Assembly (NCBI RefSeq): GCF_025149785.1 | Contig: NZ_CP102277.1 | Span: 186,001-250,000, forward strand | Reading direction: 5' to 3' | DNA length: 64,000 bases | Source of the DNA: Coprococcus comes ATCC 27758 | GTDB taxonomy: Bacteria > Bacillota > Clostridia > Lachnospirales > Lachnospiraceae | In this document: positions 1 through 8,705 of the stretch, piece after piece | Position numbering within the stretch: the stretch's first letter is position 1 | How the letters are laid out: every line of letters begins with the position of its first letter | Position numbers and translations under genes: made by a program | The notes under the pieces: generated by a model | What the model was told of the DNA's origin: nothing | Databases searched by the model: none | What the model saw: only the letters and a program-made list of their open reading frames with translations

Positions 1-186
1 AAAGTATTAGAAAGTTATGGATATGAGATAAATGCTCCGAGAAGTGGGAGCAGCCATTATACATTCCGTAAAGCGGGATGCCAGCCGATAACAATACCGA
101 AACACGAACCAATCAAGAAAATTTATGTTGAAATGGTAAAGCAGATTGTAGAAAGTGAGGCGAAAAACGATGAAGACACTGAATGA
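1..186 (+). CDS. hicA: HicA-type mRNA interferase toxin, 3' part
   Basis: The window opens inside an open frame that runs from base 1 to TGA at 184-186, about 61 residues. It carries the HicA core: a catalytic-His region reading GSSHYTFRKAG, then PITIPKHEPIKKIYVEMVKQI. HicA proteins are small double-stranded-RNA-binding-fold ribonucleases that cleave mRNA in the ribosome, and HicB neutralises them. The 3' end overlaps the next gene by 17 bases, the usual toxin-antitoxin arrangement. The N-terminus lies outside the window, so an intact start cannot be checked. Confidence 0.85.
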   Translation, partial: KVLESYGYEINAPRSGSSHYTFRKAGCQPITIPKHEPIKKIYVEMVKQIVESEAKNDEDTE

Positions 187-532
187 TTATTTGGCAATGT
201 CCTATCGCATGGAAATTGTGGAAGATAAGGATGAAGGTGGATTTGTGGTTTCTTATCCGGAACTGCCGGGATGCATCACCTGTGGAGAGACGATAGAAAG
301 GGCAGTTGAAAATGCAGCGGATGCAAAAAAAGCATGGTTAGAAGCTGCACTGGAAGAAGGGATTGAGATTCACGAACCGGGAAGCCTGGAAGAGTATTCG
401 GGACAGTTTAAAATAAGGATGCCACGCAGCTTACACCGGGATCTGGCGGAACACTCAAAAAAAGAAGGCATCAGTATGAATCAATACTGTATATATCTTC
501 TTTCAAAGAATGATGCGCTGTTAGTAAAATAA
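170..532 (+). CDS. hicB: HicB family antitoxin
   Basis: Predicted antitoxin of 120 residues. The N-terminal half has the HicB RNase-H-like fold signature: DEGGFVVSYPELPGCITCGET, then a helix with the AVENAADAKKAW pattern. The C-terminal half (FKIRMPRSLHRDLAEHSKKE) looks like a ribbon-helix-helix DNA-binding domain, as in autoregulating HicB proteins. ATG 170 is preferred because GTGAGG lies 9-10 bases upstream inside hicA. GTG 155 is a possible longer start. The overlap with hicA indicates translational coupling. A hairpin terminator follows within 25 bases. Confidence 0.88.
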   Translation: MKTLNDYLAMSYRMEIVEDKDEGGFVVSYPELPGCITCGETIERAVENAADAKKAWLEAALEEGIEIHEPGSLEEYSGQFKIRMPRSLHRDLAEHSKKEGISMNQYCIYLLSKNDALLVK

Positions 533-551
533 ATATACAAGAATATAGATG

Positions 552-585
552 AAAAGAGCCGTCCTTATGGGCGGCTCGAAGTATT
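552..585. terminator. Bidirectional terminator, GAGCCGTCC hairpin
   Basis: Perfect stem gagccgtcc/gggcggctc (with one G-U pair) and loop TTAT, with an A run on the left and a T-rich right flank. It sits between convergent hicB and the ATPase gene. The same hairpin recurs at 10529 and 15617, and a longer-loop relative at 42911. Confidence 0.75.
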
Positions 586-595
586 CTTTCTTTGA

Positions 596-1960
596 TTAAA
601 AATGATATTGTTCTAGCAGATAGATAGGAAGTGTTTGTACATTCCCAGCGGTTCCGCCTTTGGTATCACCTTTCAGATATAGTAGTTTATTGGCCTTCCC
701 CTGTTCCAATGCCTTCAAGGCAGTAGATGCAGTTCCCTTACCGGCTTTAACTTCAATCAGATAGCGGATGTGAGTTTTCAATGTCTGAGCTACAAAATCA
801 ATTTCACCACCTTTATAAGTAGCAAAAGCCGGTGTCTCAAAGATAATTTCTTCCGGGAATTCCTGGCGTTTGGACAAGTTAATGTAAACATAGTTTTCGT
901 TCAATGAGCCATCCATAGTTGATACAGTAGCACCAGTTCTGGAGAGATAATAATATGCAACTCCAAGATCCATGAAGAAGCAGCGGCTTCCCGGTTTGAA
1001 ATTCAGGATGTCCAGTTCTGTGATTTTGCCACAGAAACCGATGATTCCAGAATGATAAAGCCAGTTGATAGCACGATAGCAGGTTGCTTTAGAAAGATTA
1101 CTGGAGTAATTCTTTGTAACGAGCTTTTGCAGTTCTTCACTTATACTGTCCTCATCTAATCCTTTCTTTTCACGAAGCAGAATACGGCAGATGCTTAAAA
1201 AGATGTTGGTAAAAACACTAATATCTGTGATGTCATCAAAGTACCGCATAGATTCGTTTAAGAAAATGCGGATGATTCTAACAAGCTCTTTTTGAGCTGC
1301 TTCCACGTCTTTTGTGTTAAGGTATGTTTCCACAACCTTTGGATAGCCGCCAATCTGTCTATAGATGTCGTAAACATTCTTTAATTCGTCATATAGTTCC
1401 GGTACGGTGTCATCTGCATGATCCAGTGGAAGTGATAGATATTTCTGAAAAAGCTGGTCATCCAATGCTTCCAAAAACTCTTTAAAGGAAAGGGTATAAA
1501 TACGGATACTGGTAATATCTCCACTGGAGAATTTGAATTCCGGTTCCAGTACACGTCCCAGATAACTTCCAGTTACAATGAAATGCGCTTGAAAATAGCG
1601 GGTAAATTCTCGGATACGGTTGAATATCTCTGAGGATTCCTGAATTTCATCAATAATGATGACTGTATCGTTGGTATCTTCAAAATCCGGATCGAAGAGT
1701 TTAAAAGCATCGTGAAGCGGCTGCTCCGGTCGTTTTGTACCGGGAGTCCAGTCTGTGGCTTTTTTGTAACATTCCATAAATTGTTTGCCGGACAAATCAA
1801 ACAGGTTAATGTAGATCTTGTGCCTGAAGTTCTCATCCGCAAATTTATTGATAATATATGTTTTTCCGACCTGTCTGGCACCATTCACTTCCAAGGTGCT
1901 GTGGACGGTATCGTTTTTCCAATCCAGAAGCTGATCGTAAACTTTTCTTTTCAGATACAT
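596..1960 (-). CDS. AAA ATPase with C-terminal DUF4143
   Basis: A 454-residue protein of the AAA_14/DUF4143 family. The N-terminal P-loop is GARQVGKTY (about residues 27-35) and the Walker B region reads TVIIIDEIQES. The C-terminal third has the DUF4143 pattern, with a winged-helix-like stretch and then FETPAFATYKGGEIDFVAQ and RYLIEVKAGK, which resembles a PD-(D/E)XK-type nuclease core seen in this family. Biological role in bacteria is poorly known; such genes are common, often in mobile or defence-rich DNA. It stands as a single leftward gene about 90 bases past the LPD11 gene. Stop is beside the shared terminator with hicB. Confidence 0.85.
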   Translation of the reverse strand: MYLKRKVYDQLLDWKNDTVHSTLEVNGARQVGKTYIINKFADENFRHKIYINLFDLSGKQFMECYKKATDWTPGTKRPEQPLHDAFKLFDPDFEDTNDTVIIIDEIQESSEIFNRIREFTRYFQAHFIVTGSYLGRVLEPEFKFSSGDITSIRIYTLSFKEFLEALDDQLFQKYLSLPLDHADDTVPELYDELKNVYDIYRQIGGYPKVVETYLNTKDVEAAQKELVRIIRIFLNESMRYFDDITDISVFTNIFLSICRILLREKKGLDEDSISEELQKLVTKNYSSNLSKATCYRAINWLYHSGIIGFCGKITELDILNFKPGSRCFFMDLGVAYYYLSRTGATVSTMDGSLNENYVYINLSKRQEFPEEIIFETPAFATYKGGEIDFVAQTLKTHIRYLIEVKAGKGTASTALKALEQGKANKLLYLKGDTKGGTAGNVQTLPIYLLEQYHF

Positions 1961-2049
1961 GGGAAATGCTCCTTTCTTTCAACTGTTCCTATTATATCAA
2001 AATATGAATGGATAATATAGAGGGTAATTTCTGATAAATGATGAATTGT

Positions 2050-2523
2050 CTAGTCTGAGCAGTTCTTCACGGGTATTCCGGTTTCTGTCATTACTTTTTC
2101 GTACTGAAGAAGCTGTTCCCAGGTCAGCCATTCCGGTTTCTGATCTGTGGGAAAACCATTCCATAATTCTTTCATACGGGCAATATGGTTTTGAACGCTA
2201 TGATTGCATAGGATAGACGGACTGCGATTTCCGTAGCCCAGATAGTATTCACAGTCAGACTGTAATTTACTTAACATCCGGTACTCGAATTCATAGGAAC
2301 TTCTTTGATACGGAGCCGGATGAAATGTGTACTCCTGCTGTATGGGATGGGAAGGTTCTCCATCAATATGGTTAAAAGATAAAGAATAAAGATTCGGTTC
2401 AGGCTCTTTGCCAAGGTCAATATCCTTCCACAACTTTCCGAATTGGTCCTTATATACCGGACAGGAAAAATCATCCATGCCAGTATACTCAAGCACTAAT
2501 TTTGTTTTTGCATTTTCATTCAT
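2050..2523 (-). CDS. LPD11 domain protein
   Basis: A 157-residue protein. The C-terminal half matches the large-polyvalent-protein-associated domain 11 pattern: SDCEYYLGYGNRSP, then HIARMKELWNGFP and KPEWLTWEQLLQYE. This domain is usually found as part of, or next to, very large polyvalent proteins of conjugative elements and phages; its activity is unknown. The N-terminal part has a short beta-rich region with no family I recognise. It is separated by 21 bases from the NADAR gene and belongs to the ligA operon. Its presence supports the ICE assignment of this region. Confidence 0.7.
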   Translation of the reverse strand: MNENAKTKLVLEYTGMDDFSCPVYKDQFGKLWKDIDLGKEPEPNLYSLSFNHIDGEPSHPIQQEYTFHPAPYQRSSYEFEYRMLSKLQSDCEYYLGYGNRSPSILCNHSVQNHIARMKELWNGFPTDQKPEWLTWEQLLQYEKVMTETGIPVKNCSD

Positions 2524-2544
2524 TCTATTAGACCATCCTTTCCT

Positions 2545-3048
2545 TTATTGCAGACATTGAGGTATATTATTGGGCGCTGTTTCTGCATTCCACTGCAGCT
2601 TCGCACGTACATCCATCAGGATGATTCCTAACTGGTTTTCTCCGCAGTTATTGACTTTGCCCCAGAAATAGTCACCCCAGTTGTTTCCTTCAATAAGTGT
2701 GGACTCTCCGGTTGCAAGAAGTTTATCCCGGAGTTCCGGGTTCTGCATGAATTTGCACATGCAGATTTCATACATGAGCCGGACTTTCACTTTTTCCCAG
2801 TCCGGGCGTAATGTAAGATCTCTGCCGAGTTTCTTTGCATCAGAAGGATTATGCATCCGAAAAATACAGAATTTGCGTTGCTCTCTCGCAGAGAGTGTTT
2901 TCTGCGCTTGAAAAGCAGCTTCATTATTTGCATAGGTTTGTCCCATGTAAGAGACCGGTGCCGGATAGAAATTGCTTAGAAAAGCATAATCTCCCCGAAA
3001 TTCATTGATCTGTGTAGGTATGCGCTTGCTTGTATTTGTTTGATTCAT
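2545..3048 (-). CDS. NADAR family ADP-ribose-processing protein
   Basis: A 167-residue NADAR/YbiA-like protein. Visible signatures are the N-terminal GDYAFLSNFYPAPV, the helix NNEAAFQAQK, and the C-terminal GNNWGDYFWGKV. Family members hydrolyse N-glycosidic bonds of ADP-ribose or riboflavin intermediates, and some remove ADP-ribose from guanine in DNA, acting as antitoxins to DarT-like toxins. No DarT partner is seen nearby. ATG at 3048 is chosen because AAAGGAGGAA lies 7 bases upstream; an upstream in-frame start would lie across the preceding hairpin. It sits between ligA and the LPD11 gene. Confidence 0.85.
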   Translation of the reverse strand: MNQTNTSKRIPTQINEFRGDYAFLSNFYPAPVSYMGQTYANNEAAFQAQKTLSAREQRKFCIFRMHNPSDAKKLGRDLTLRPDWEKVKVRLMYEICMCKFMQNPELRDKLLATGESTLIEGNNWGDYFWGKVNNCGENQLGIILMDVRAKLQWNAETAPNNIPQCLQ

Positions 3049-3066
3049 TATAAATTCCTCCTTTGT

Positions 3067-3096
3067 AAAAGAGGTGCGGCCTTTCAGCCACACCTC
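3067..3096 (-). terminator. Intercistronic terminator between ligA and NADAR gene
   Basis: On the minus strand, stem GAGGTGTGGC/GGCCGCACCTC with a GAAA-like loop, followed by TTTT. It sits inside what looks like one operon, so it should reduce expression of the downstream genes unless antiterminated. Confidence 0.65.
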
Positions 3097-3125
3097 AAAA
3101 TAATTCTCATCTATTGCAGAGATGG

Positions 3126-5120
3126 TTATGCAATCATCTCCAAAAATTCAGCTTCTGTAAGAATTGGAATACCAAGGCTCTGGGCTTTTGCCAGTTTGCT
3201 GCCGGCTTTTTCCCCGCAGATCAGGTAATCGGTTTTCTTTGTTACAGAGCTGCCAGGTTTGGCACCAAGCTCCAGAATCTTATCGTTGATACCGTCTCTG
3301 GTAAAATGCTCCAGTTTCCCTGTTGCTACGATGGTACATCCTGTAAATTTGTTTTCTTTTGTCATAATGGTCTCTTCCTTTCTTTGTTCAAATGTGAATT
3401 CGTTCTGTAAGTTTTTCCATAAATCAAGATTTGCTTCATCTGCAAACCAGGAATGGATGTTGTGATTTAAGATTTCGCCAAAATCCTCTAACTGAGTGAA
3501 GTCGTAATCTCCGACAGCCGCCTGTTCAAATGCAGTTAAATTTCCGGAAAATACGGTGTCCAGAATCCGGCTTTTGGTTCTGCCGATCATAGGAATATCC
3601 ATGGAAACCAGATAGCGGACAAAGCTGGTCCTCCGGCTGGCGTTGATGGATTCCCACAAGCGGTCGAAAGATTTCTCACCATATCCGTCCAGTGCCACAA
3701 TATCTTCCCGGTGTTCCTCCAGATGATAGATGTCCTGAAAAGAGTGCAGATAGCCCAGATTCAGGAATTTTTCTAAAGTGGCTTCTGACAGTCCTTCGAT
3801 GTTCATTGCCTTCTTGCTGGCAAAATGGACAAACCTTCTTGTGATCTGGCTGTCGCACTGCGGATTATCACAATGCAGAGTTTCTACGGTGCGACCGTCG
3901 CTGGTCTTACGGCTGTAGGTTCTGGTTTTGGAACCACAGCAAGGGCAGACCGGAGGCGTGATGTCGGTATACCTTCCACGATCCAGATTATCCTCTATAT
4001 GTGGGATGATCATGTTTCGTTTGGAAACAAGAATCCGGCATCCGGGTACAAGCTCCAGATTTTTGATAAAGGTCAGATTATGAAGGGAAGCTCTGGAAAC
4101 ATCACAGCCGTCAATCTCCACGGTATCGAAGATGCCGACCGGAGCAATCTCTCCGAATCTGGTCGGTGTCCATTCAATTTCACGCAAGAAAGTTTCGTAG
4201 GTATCATCCTCAAACTTATAGGCGAGGCCGTCCTTATAGTGGTGTCCGGTTTTTCCGCAGCTTTTGGAGTAGCTGAGACTGTCAAAAATCATGACAATGC
4301 CATCGATAGGAAGATGTAAATTTGCTGCTGTGGATACCAATTCCTGAATGAATTTCTCCGCATATTCTTTTGAAAGTCCGGTTCCTGAAATTGAGAAAAA
4401 CGGGCAGTAACCAAAGCCCAGGTGTGTTAAACCTTCTAATTTGCAGGCTCTGCTGTCCGGGAAGGGAACATCCTCCATTCCTTCTAATACATTGAACGGA
4501 AGAAAGCGAACACAACGTCCGATACAGTTCTTCGGATCAAGACTTCGTACTGATCCGGAAGCAAAATTACGTCCGTTTTTATAAGGTTTTCCATTTCCAT
4601 CACGCAGAGTATCTTTCAGACGTTCAAAATCATTGGTTGGTATAAAAGACTCACCGGTAATGACCAGACGTTCTTTGTGTGGAATGGTAAGCGGTACATT
4701 TAAAAATGCCGGGATATTGTGTGTAATATCTTCCCCCACTTCACCATCTCCACGGGTAGAAGCCTGAATCAGTCTGCCATCTTCGTAAATGAGTTTGGTA
4801 GTCAAACCGTCCAGTTTCAGCATAAAGAGAACTTCCTGTCCTTTCATGAAATCTAAAAGCTCTGAAATCAGTTTTGTTTTCTCAAGCGAGAGCAGTGGAA
4901 TCGGATGGGTGACTTTGGCAAGTTCACTGACCGGATAATATCCAACCGTCTGTGTCGGAGAATTTGACAGGATGAAACCAGTCTGTTCCTCCAGTTCCTT
5001 CAGTTCGTCAAAGAGTCGGTCATACTCGGCATCAGATACCAGAGGGGCATCCTGATTGTAGTAGGCATGACGGTATTCATTGAGTTGTTTTACAAGATTC
5101 TTAATTCTTTTGACTGACAT
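3126..5120 (-). CDS. ligA: Accessory NAD+-dependent DNA ligase
   Basis: A 664-residue LigA with all domains in order: Ia domain with HAYYNQDAPLVSDAEYD, adenylation domain with nucleophile motif KLDG (Lys about 102), OB fold, four-Cys zinc finger (CPCCGS...CDNPQC), helix-hairpin-helix repeats, and a C-terminal BRCT domain (FTGCTIVATGKLEHFTRDG...). It seals nicks using NAD+ as AMP donor. The motif is KLDG rather than the commoner KIDG, and the sequence looks divergent, so this is probably an ICE-borne second ligase used in processing transferred DNA (inference). ATG 5120 follows AAAGGAGAC; no such site precedes further upstream starts. Confidence 0.93.
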   Translation of the reverse strand: MSVKRIKNLVKQLNEYRHAYYNQDAPLVSDAEYDRLFDELKELEEQTGFILSNSPTQTVGYYPVSELAKVTHPIPLLSLEKTKLISELLDFMKGQEVLFMLKLDGLTTKLIYEDGRLIQASTRGDGEVGEDITHNIPAFLNVPLTIPHKERLVITGESFIPTNDFERLKDTLRDGNGKPYKNGRNFASGSVRSLDPKNCIGRCVRFLPFNVLEGMEDVPFPDSRACKLEGLTHLGFGYCPFFSISGTGLSKEYAEKFIQELVSTAANLHLPIDGIVMIFDSLSYSKSCGKTGHHYKDGLAYKFEDDTYETFLREIEWTPTRFGEIAPVGIFDTVEIDGCDVSRASLHNLTFIKNLELVPGCRILVSKRNMIIPHIEDNLDRGRYTDITPPVCPCCGSKTRTYSRKTSDGRTVETLHCDNPQCDSQITRRFVHFASKKAMNIEGLSEATLEKFLNLGYLHSFQDIYHLEEHREDIVALDGYGEKSFDRLWESINASRRTSFVRYLVSMDIPMIGRTKSRILDTVFSGNLTAFEQAAVGDYDFTQLEDFGEILNHNIHSWFADEANLDLWKNLQNEFTFEQRKEETIMTKENKFTGCTIVATGKLEHFTRDGINDKILELGAKPGSSVTKKTDYLICGEKAGSKLAKAQSLGIPILTEAEFLEMIA

Positions 5121-5197
5121 AGAGTCTCCTTTCTTTTGTGGCGTGCCAGTTCCGGAATCATTTGTTTCCGTAATTCTCCTTTCCCTGCGTTCAGGCA

Positions 5198-5230
5198 TAA
5201 AAAAAGAGAATGACGCTTATGTTCATTCTC
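5198..5230 (-). terminator. Second leader terminator upstream of ligA
   Basis: On the minus strand, stem GAGAATGAA/TCATTCTC followed by seven or eight T residues. It lies between the promoter near 5400 and the ligA start, so it terminates the leader RNA before the first gene. Confidence 0.7.
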
Positions 5231-5251
5231 AAAATAGATGCAGTTTCCTGC

Positions 5252-5308
5252 AAAATAAAAAAAGCCAGAAGTCCCTGCTGCTTGTTGGGCATAGGAAAAC
5301 TCCTGACT
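5252..5308 (-). terminator. First leader terminator upstream of ligA
   Basis: On the minus strand, AGTCAGGAGT pairs over all ten positions (with three G-U pairs) with ACTTCTGGCT, and seven T residues follow. The loop is about 27 bases. With the hairpin at 5198 it forms a tandem leader terminator. Just upstream the leader contains GCAGTTTAGGTTTG, nearly matched in the ssb operon leader. Confidence 0.6.
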
Positions 5309-5375
5309 ACGTTTCAAACCTAAACTGCGTGTGATAAATCCTTTCCGGATTGACACAAATAATTGATATAAGAAC

Positions 5376-5404
5376 AGTATAACACTAGATGTAGTATATG
5401 TCAA
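5376..5404 (-). promoter_or_regulatory. Promoter of ligA operon
   Basis: Minus-strand -35 TTGACA, 17-base spacer, -10 TATACT. The spacer starts TATACTACATCT, closely like the ssb operon promoter at 25107-25135 (TATGCTATATCT), so the two operons probably share regulation. Confidence 0.7.
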
Positions 5405-5725
5405 ATGAAATAGATTCCTCAATGAAGCTTTTGCCTTATGTTGATGACAAATTTGTCGGCTACAGGAATAAAAGCGTTCAGGATTTCAGATTTGCCCTAA
5501 GCGAAGGAATTCGTAGCCAGGTATTTTTTGCCACTTTCGTGGAGAAAGTCGAAAACCAGATAAAATCAATCTCTGTCATAAATGCCTCTAAACTGTTTTT
5601 ACATCGTAGTGGTTATGCAAGTTCTAAATTTAAAAATAATTTTCACGAATAACTAACTTTTCTATATGCTGAATTGTCATAAAATATAGATTATTAAATT
5701 TGAAAGCAGATTGAAGGTGATAAAC
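5405..5725. other. Intergenic stretch between divergent units
   Basis: No convincing gene. A plus-strand open frame (5398-5652) has no ribosome-binding site and no recognisable family. There is a small palindrome GACAAATTTGTC near 5446. The last 20 bases hold the ribosome-binding site of the VanY-like gene. Confidence 0.5.
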
Positions 5726-6451
5726 ATGAGAAGTTATAAACGGTATACCAGGCGAAAGAGACTTTTGAAGCAAATCGCTGTGGTTGCTTTAGTGTTTATA
5801 TTGGGATTTGTGCTTTTGCGGGCTGTTTCGTATATGGCGATTCAGGGTGAAATTCCGATGATTAACAGTTTCAATCTATTTAGAAGGGAAGCTGATACTT
5901 CTTTTGGATGGAACTTGATTCTTGTAAATGACGATTATTGTGTTCCCCGTAATTATGAGGTAGAACTCACAGAATTATCAAACGGAGAAAAAGTGGATTC
6001 GAGAATCTATCCTCAGCTTCAGCAGATGTTTGATGATGCCAGAGCTGAGGGACTTGAATTATTTGTAAGGGAAGGGTACAGGACAACTCAGGATCAGAAA
6101 GATATTATGAATGAGAGAATTCAGCAGTATCAGGATGAAGGCTATTCACGTGGGGAGGCAAAAAAACTTGCGAAAGAATATGTTGCCGAACCTGGAACAA
6201 GTGAGCATGAACTTGGGATAGCCGTTGATATCAATGCGGATACGTCCAAGTGTTCTTCGGATGCTGTTTATACATGGCTTGCCAATAATGCATATAAATA
6301 TGGTTTTATTAAAAGGTATCCTGATAATAAGATAGAAATTACAGGAGTGAACAATGAACCCTGGCATTATAGGTATGTAGGGGTGGATGCTGCCCTGGAA
6401 ATGCAGAAAAAAGGATTGTGTCTGGAGGAGTATATCGAGACTCTAAAATAA
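5726..6451 (+). CDS. VanY-like D-alanyl-D-alanine carboxypeptidase (peptidase M15B)
   Basis: A 241-residue membrane-anchored enzyme. A basic N-terminus (RSYKRYTRRKRLLK) is followed by one transmembrane segment (about residues 16-36). The M15 zinc-peptidase core has the motif SEHELGIAVDIN, whose His and Asp bind zinc, and the C-terminal EPWHYRYVG with catalytic Glu and zinc-binding His. Such enzymes trim the terminal D-Ala from peptidoglycan stems; VanY is the glycopeptide-resistance relative. No van ligase genes are nearby, so a role in cell-wall trimming or protection is more likely. ATG 5726 follows GAAGGTGA; TTG 5711 is less likely. Confidence 0.88.
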   Translation: MRSYKRYTRRKRLLKQIAVVALVFILGFVLLRAVSYMAIQGEIPMINSFNLFRREADTSFGWNLILVNDDYCVPRNYEVELTELSNGEKVDSRIYPQLQQMFDDARAEGLELFVREGYRTTQDQKDIMNERIQQYQDEGYSRGEAKKLAKEYVAEPGTSEHELGIAVDINADTSKCSSDAVYTWLANNAYKYGFIKRYPDNKIEITGVNNEPWHYRYVGVDAALEMQKKGLCLEEYIETLK

Positions 6452-6554
6452 AAATTAAAAAATAATTTATCTTTAACTAACTTTTTATGCTTGTTAGGTG
6501 TCTTAGTATATAGGAGGGTAAAATATAGGGGGCAAATGAGGAAGGAGGAATGAG

Positions 6555-7070
6555 ATGACTTCTGACTTCTTATTACTACAGAAAATCAGAAACGGCAACA
6601 ACCATGCAGGTAATCAGTTTGTTGAAAAATATTATTCTTTTATCTATCAATATTGCTTTCTGCACATCCACAATCAAGAATGTGCAGAAGATATGGTACA
6701 AGAAACTTTTGTGAGGTTTTTCGGAGCGCTGATGAGCGGAGCTGAAATAGGAAAGGCGAAGAGCTATCTATACAGCATAGCGGGAAATATCATTAAAAAC
6801 TACTATAAAAAAAAGAAGGAAATATTATTGGATCAGTTGCCGGATATAGAAAAGGATAATCTGACAGAAATAGAAATCCGGCTTGATGTAGAACGGGCGT
6901 TGGATCTGCTTCCGGAAGAAATAAAAGAGACGGCAATCTTGTTTTTCTTTCAGGGGTTAAAACAAAAAGAAATTTCTGATTTATTACATATAAAATTATC
7001 ACTTGTAAAATATCGTGTTTCGAAAGCAAAAGAATTACTGTCAAAACAGTTGGAGGAGGGAAGAGATTGA
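6555..7070 (+). CDS. ECF-type sigma factor
   Basis: A 171-residue sigma-70 family protein. Region 2 is at about residues 15-80 (FVEKYYSFIYQYCF, then QECAEDMVQETFVRFF) and region 4 at about residues 110-160 (LPEEIKETAILFFFQGLKQKEISDLL), giving the usual two-domain ECF layout. Strong site GGAAGGAGG precedes the start by about 6 bases. It is followed with a 4-base overlap by a membrane protein likely to hold it inactive, then by an ABC transporter. The promoter region (6470-6530, with TTGTTAGGTG and TAGTATATAG) may be self-recognised; that is inference. Confidence 0.87.
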   Translation: MTSDFLLLQKIRNGNNHAGNQFVEKYYSFIYQYCFLHIHNQECAEDMVQETFVRFFGALMSGAEIGKAKSYLYSIAGNIIKNYYKKKKEILLDQLPDIEKDNLTEIEIRLDVERALDLLPEEIKETAILFFFQGLKQKEISDLLHIKLSLVKYRVSKAKELLSKQLEEGRD

Positions 7071-7831
7071 AGCAGTATCAGAGAAAAATCAAGGAGTATA
7101 AATCCTTGATACAGAAGGAATATATACAGGAAACGGCAGTTTGCACAGTAATGGAACAGTGTTCAGACATTGTGAGCCGTCAGGATAACAGACGGGCGTC
7201 ATATTTCGAATTTTTATTTGAGCAGTTCAAATTTATCAAGAAAAGATGGTGGGCCCTGCAGGGAGGAATCCTGTTTCTGCTTTGGATTCTGCTGGCGGAC
7301 TCAGATGGAGGAGCAAATACAGAGCGGACACTGGGGGCTATGTCGGTGATGTTTTCTGTGATGATCGTACCTGAAATCTGGAAGAACCGGAGATTTTCTG
7401 CAGTCGAGATCGAAAAAACGGCATTCTATTCACTGCGCCAGATCTGTGCTGCAAGGACATTGCTATTTGCAGCAGTGGATCTGGTTATGATTACAGCTTT
7501 TTTCAGTATTTCAGTTTATACACTACAGATTTCGGCATACCGGATCATCATAGATTTTCTAGTGCCGCTTAATGTTTCCTGTTGTATCTGTTTCCGACTA
7601 TTGTATAGCAAATGGAATGATATGGAGCATATTGCTGTTTTTCTAAGTATATCCTGCATACTGATTTGGACGCTGATTGTGTCCACAGATTCTATTTATC
7701 AGAAAATTTCGGTACCGATCTGGGTTGGCTTGCTGATCATATCGTTTGGTTATCTGATCTTTTGTGTTCACAAATCGCAATGTAACTGCGAAATAAACTG
7801 GGAGGTGAAGTCGAGTGGAACTGCAATTTAA
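7067..7831 (+). CDS. Multi-pass membrane protein, likely anti-sigma partner or transporter component
   Basis: A 254-residue protein with a charged cytoplasmic N-terminus of about 60 residues and then about six hydrophobic segments (from GGILFLLWILLA to VGLLIISFGYLIF). I do not recognise a named domain. The TTG start at 7067 overlaps the sigma stop (TTGA) and has GGAGGAGGG 8 bases upstream. Position directly after an ECF sigma gene and before an ABC ATPase suggests either a membrane anti-sigma factor that reads envelope stress or a subunit of the transporter. Both are inference. Confidence 0.75.
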   Translation: MKQYQRKIKEYKSLIQKEYIQETAVCTVMEQCSDIVSRQDNRRASYFEFLFEQFKFIKKRWWALQGGILFLLWILLADSDGGANTERTLGAMSVMFSVMIVPEIWKNRRFSAVEIEKTAFYSLRQICAARTLLFAAVDLVMITAFFSISVYTLQISAYRIIIDFLVPLNVSCCICFRLLYSKWNDMEHIAVFLSISCILIWTLIVSTDSIYQKISVPIWVGLLIISFGYLIFCVHKSQCNCEINWEVKSSGTAI

Positions 7832-8705
7832 AAATGTAACAAAAGCTTATGGAGATGTACATGCAGTAGATCACGTAACACATTCTATGGAGAAAGGTGT
7901 ATATGGGTTATTGGGAGTAAACGGAGCGGGGAAAACCACTTTGATGCGGATGCTGTGTACAGCGATAAATCCGACAAGCGGAGAAATCTTGTGGAATGGA
8001 AAGGATATCTTCAGTTTGGGAGCATCTTATAGAGGGATACTCGGTTATCTGCCGCAGAATTACGGGTTTTATCCGGATCTTTCAGTGTATGACTACATGA
8101 TGTATATTGCATCCATCAAAGGACTCCGTCCCATCGTGGCAAAGAAAAGGGCTTTAAAACTGCTAGAGCAGGTCGGGATGGCTGAAAAGCGAAAAAAAAA
8201 GATGCGCACTTTATCAGGGGGAATGATCCGGAGAGTCGGAATTGCTCAGGCGATGTTGAATGATCCGCGGATATTAGTATTGGATGAGCCAACCGCCGGT
8301 CTTGATCCGAATGAGAGAATCCGGTTCCGAAATCTGGTCAGTGAATTGTCGGAAGACCGCCTTGTCCTGCTGTCTACCCACATTGTGTCAGATGTCGAAT
8401 ACGTGGCAAATGAAATCATATTGATGAAAGAAGGAAAATTTTTCTATACAGGAACATCGGATGAGATTATTTTGTCTATGGATATGTCAGTATGGAATTG
8501 TACTGTTCCTAAAAGGGAACTGAATAATTATATGAAGAAATATCTGACTGGAAATGTAAGGACAGTTGCCGACGGAGTGGAACTAAGAGTCCTTTCAAAG
8601 ACGCCGCCGGCAAGGAATGCAGTACAGGTGGAGACAACACTGGAGGATGCATTTCTTCTGTATTTTGGAGAAAAGGCAGGTGATAAAGATGATGTTCAAA
8701 TATGA
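7815..8705 (+). CDS. ABC transporter ATP-binding protein (antimicrobial peptide type)
   Basis: A 296-residue ATPase of the BcrA/NatA-like class. Walker A is GVNGAGKTT (about residues 34-42), the Q-loop region LGYLPQNYGFYPDLS, signature LSGGM, Walker B ILVLDEPTAGLDP, and the H-loop STHIVSD. GTG start with GGAGGTGA upstream, and it overlaps the previous gene by 17 bases. It also overlaps the permease gene downstream. In this family such pairs export or flip bacitracin, lantibiotics or other substrates. The operon order sigma, membrane protein, ATPase, permease points to stress-induced resistance. Confidence 0.88.
   Translation: MELQFKNVTKAYGDVHAVDHVTHSMEKGVYGLLGVNGAGKTTLMRMLCTAINPTSGEILWNGKDIFSLGASYRGILGYLPQNYGFYPDLSVYDYMMYIASIKGLRPIVAKKRALKLLEQVGMAEKRKKKMRTLSGGMIRRVGIAQAMLNDPRILVLDEPTAGLDPNERIRFRNLVSELSEDRLVLLSTHIVSDVEYVANEIILMKEGKFFYTGTSDEIILSMDMSVWNCTVPKRELNNYMKKYLTGNVRTVADGVELRVLSKTPPARNAVQVETTLEDAFLLYFGEKAGDKDDVQI

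Noticed and set aside
5398-5652. 84-codon plus-strand frame before the VanY-like gene
   Set aside because: No ribosome-binding site, no homology pattern, and it covers the ligA promoter region.
5726-6451. Vancomycin resistance operon member
   Set aside because: The enzyme is VanY-like, but there are no VanH, ligase, VanX or VanRS genes of that type next to it.
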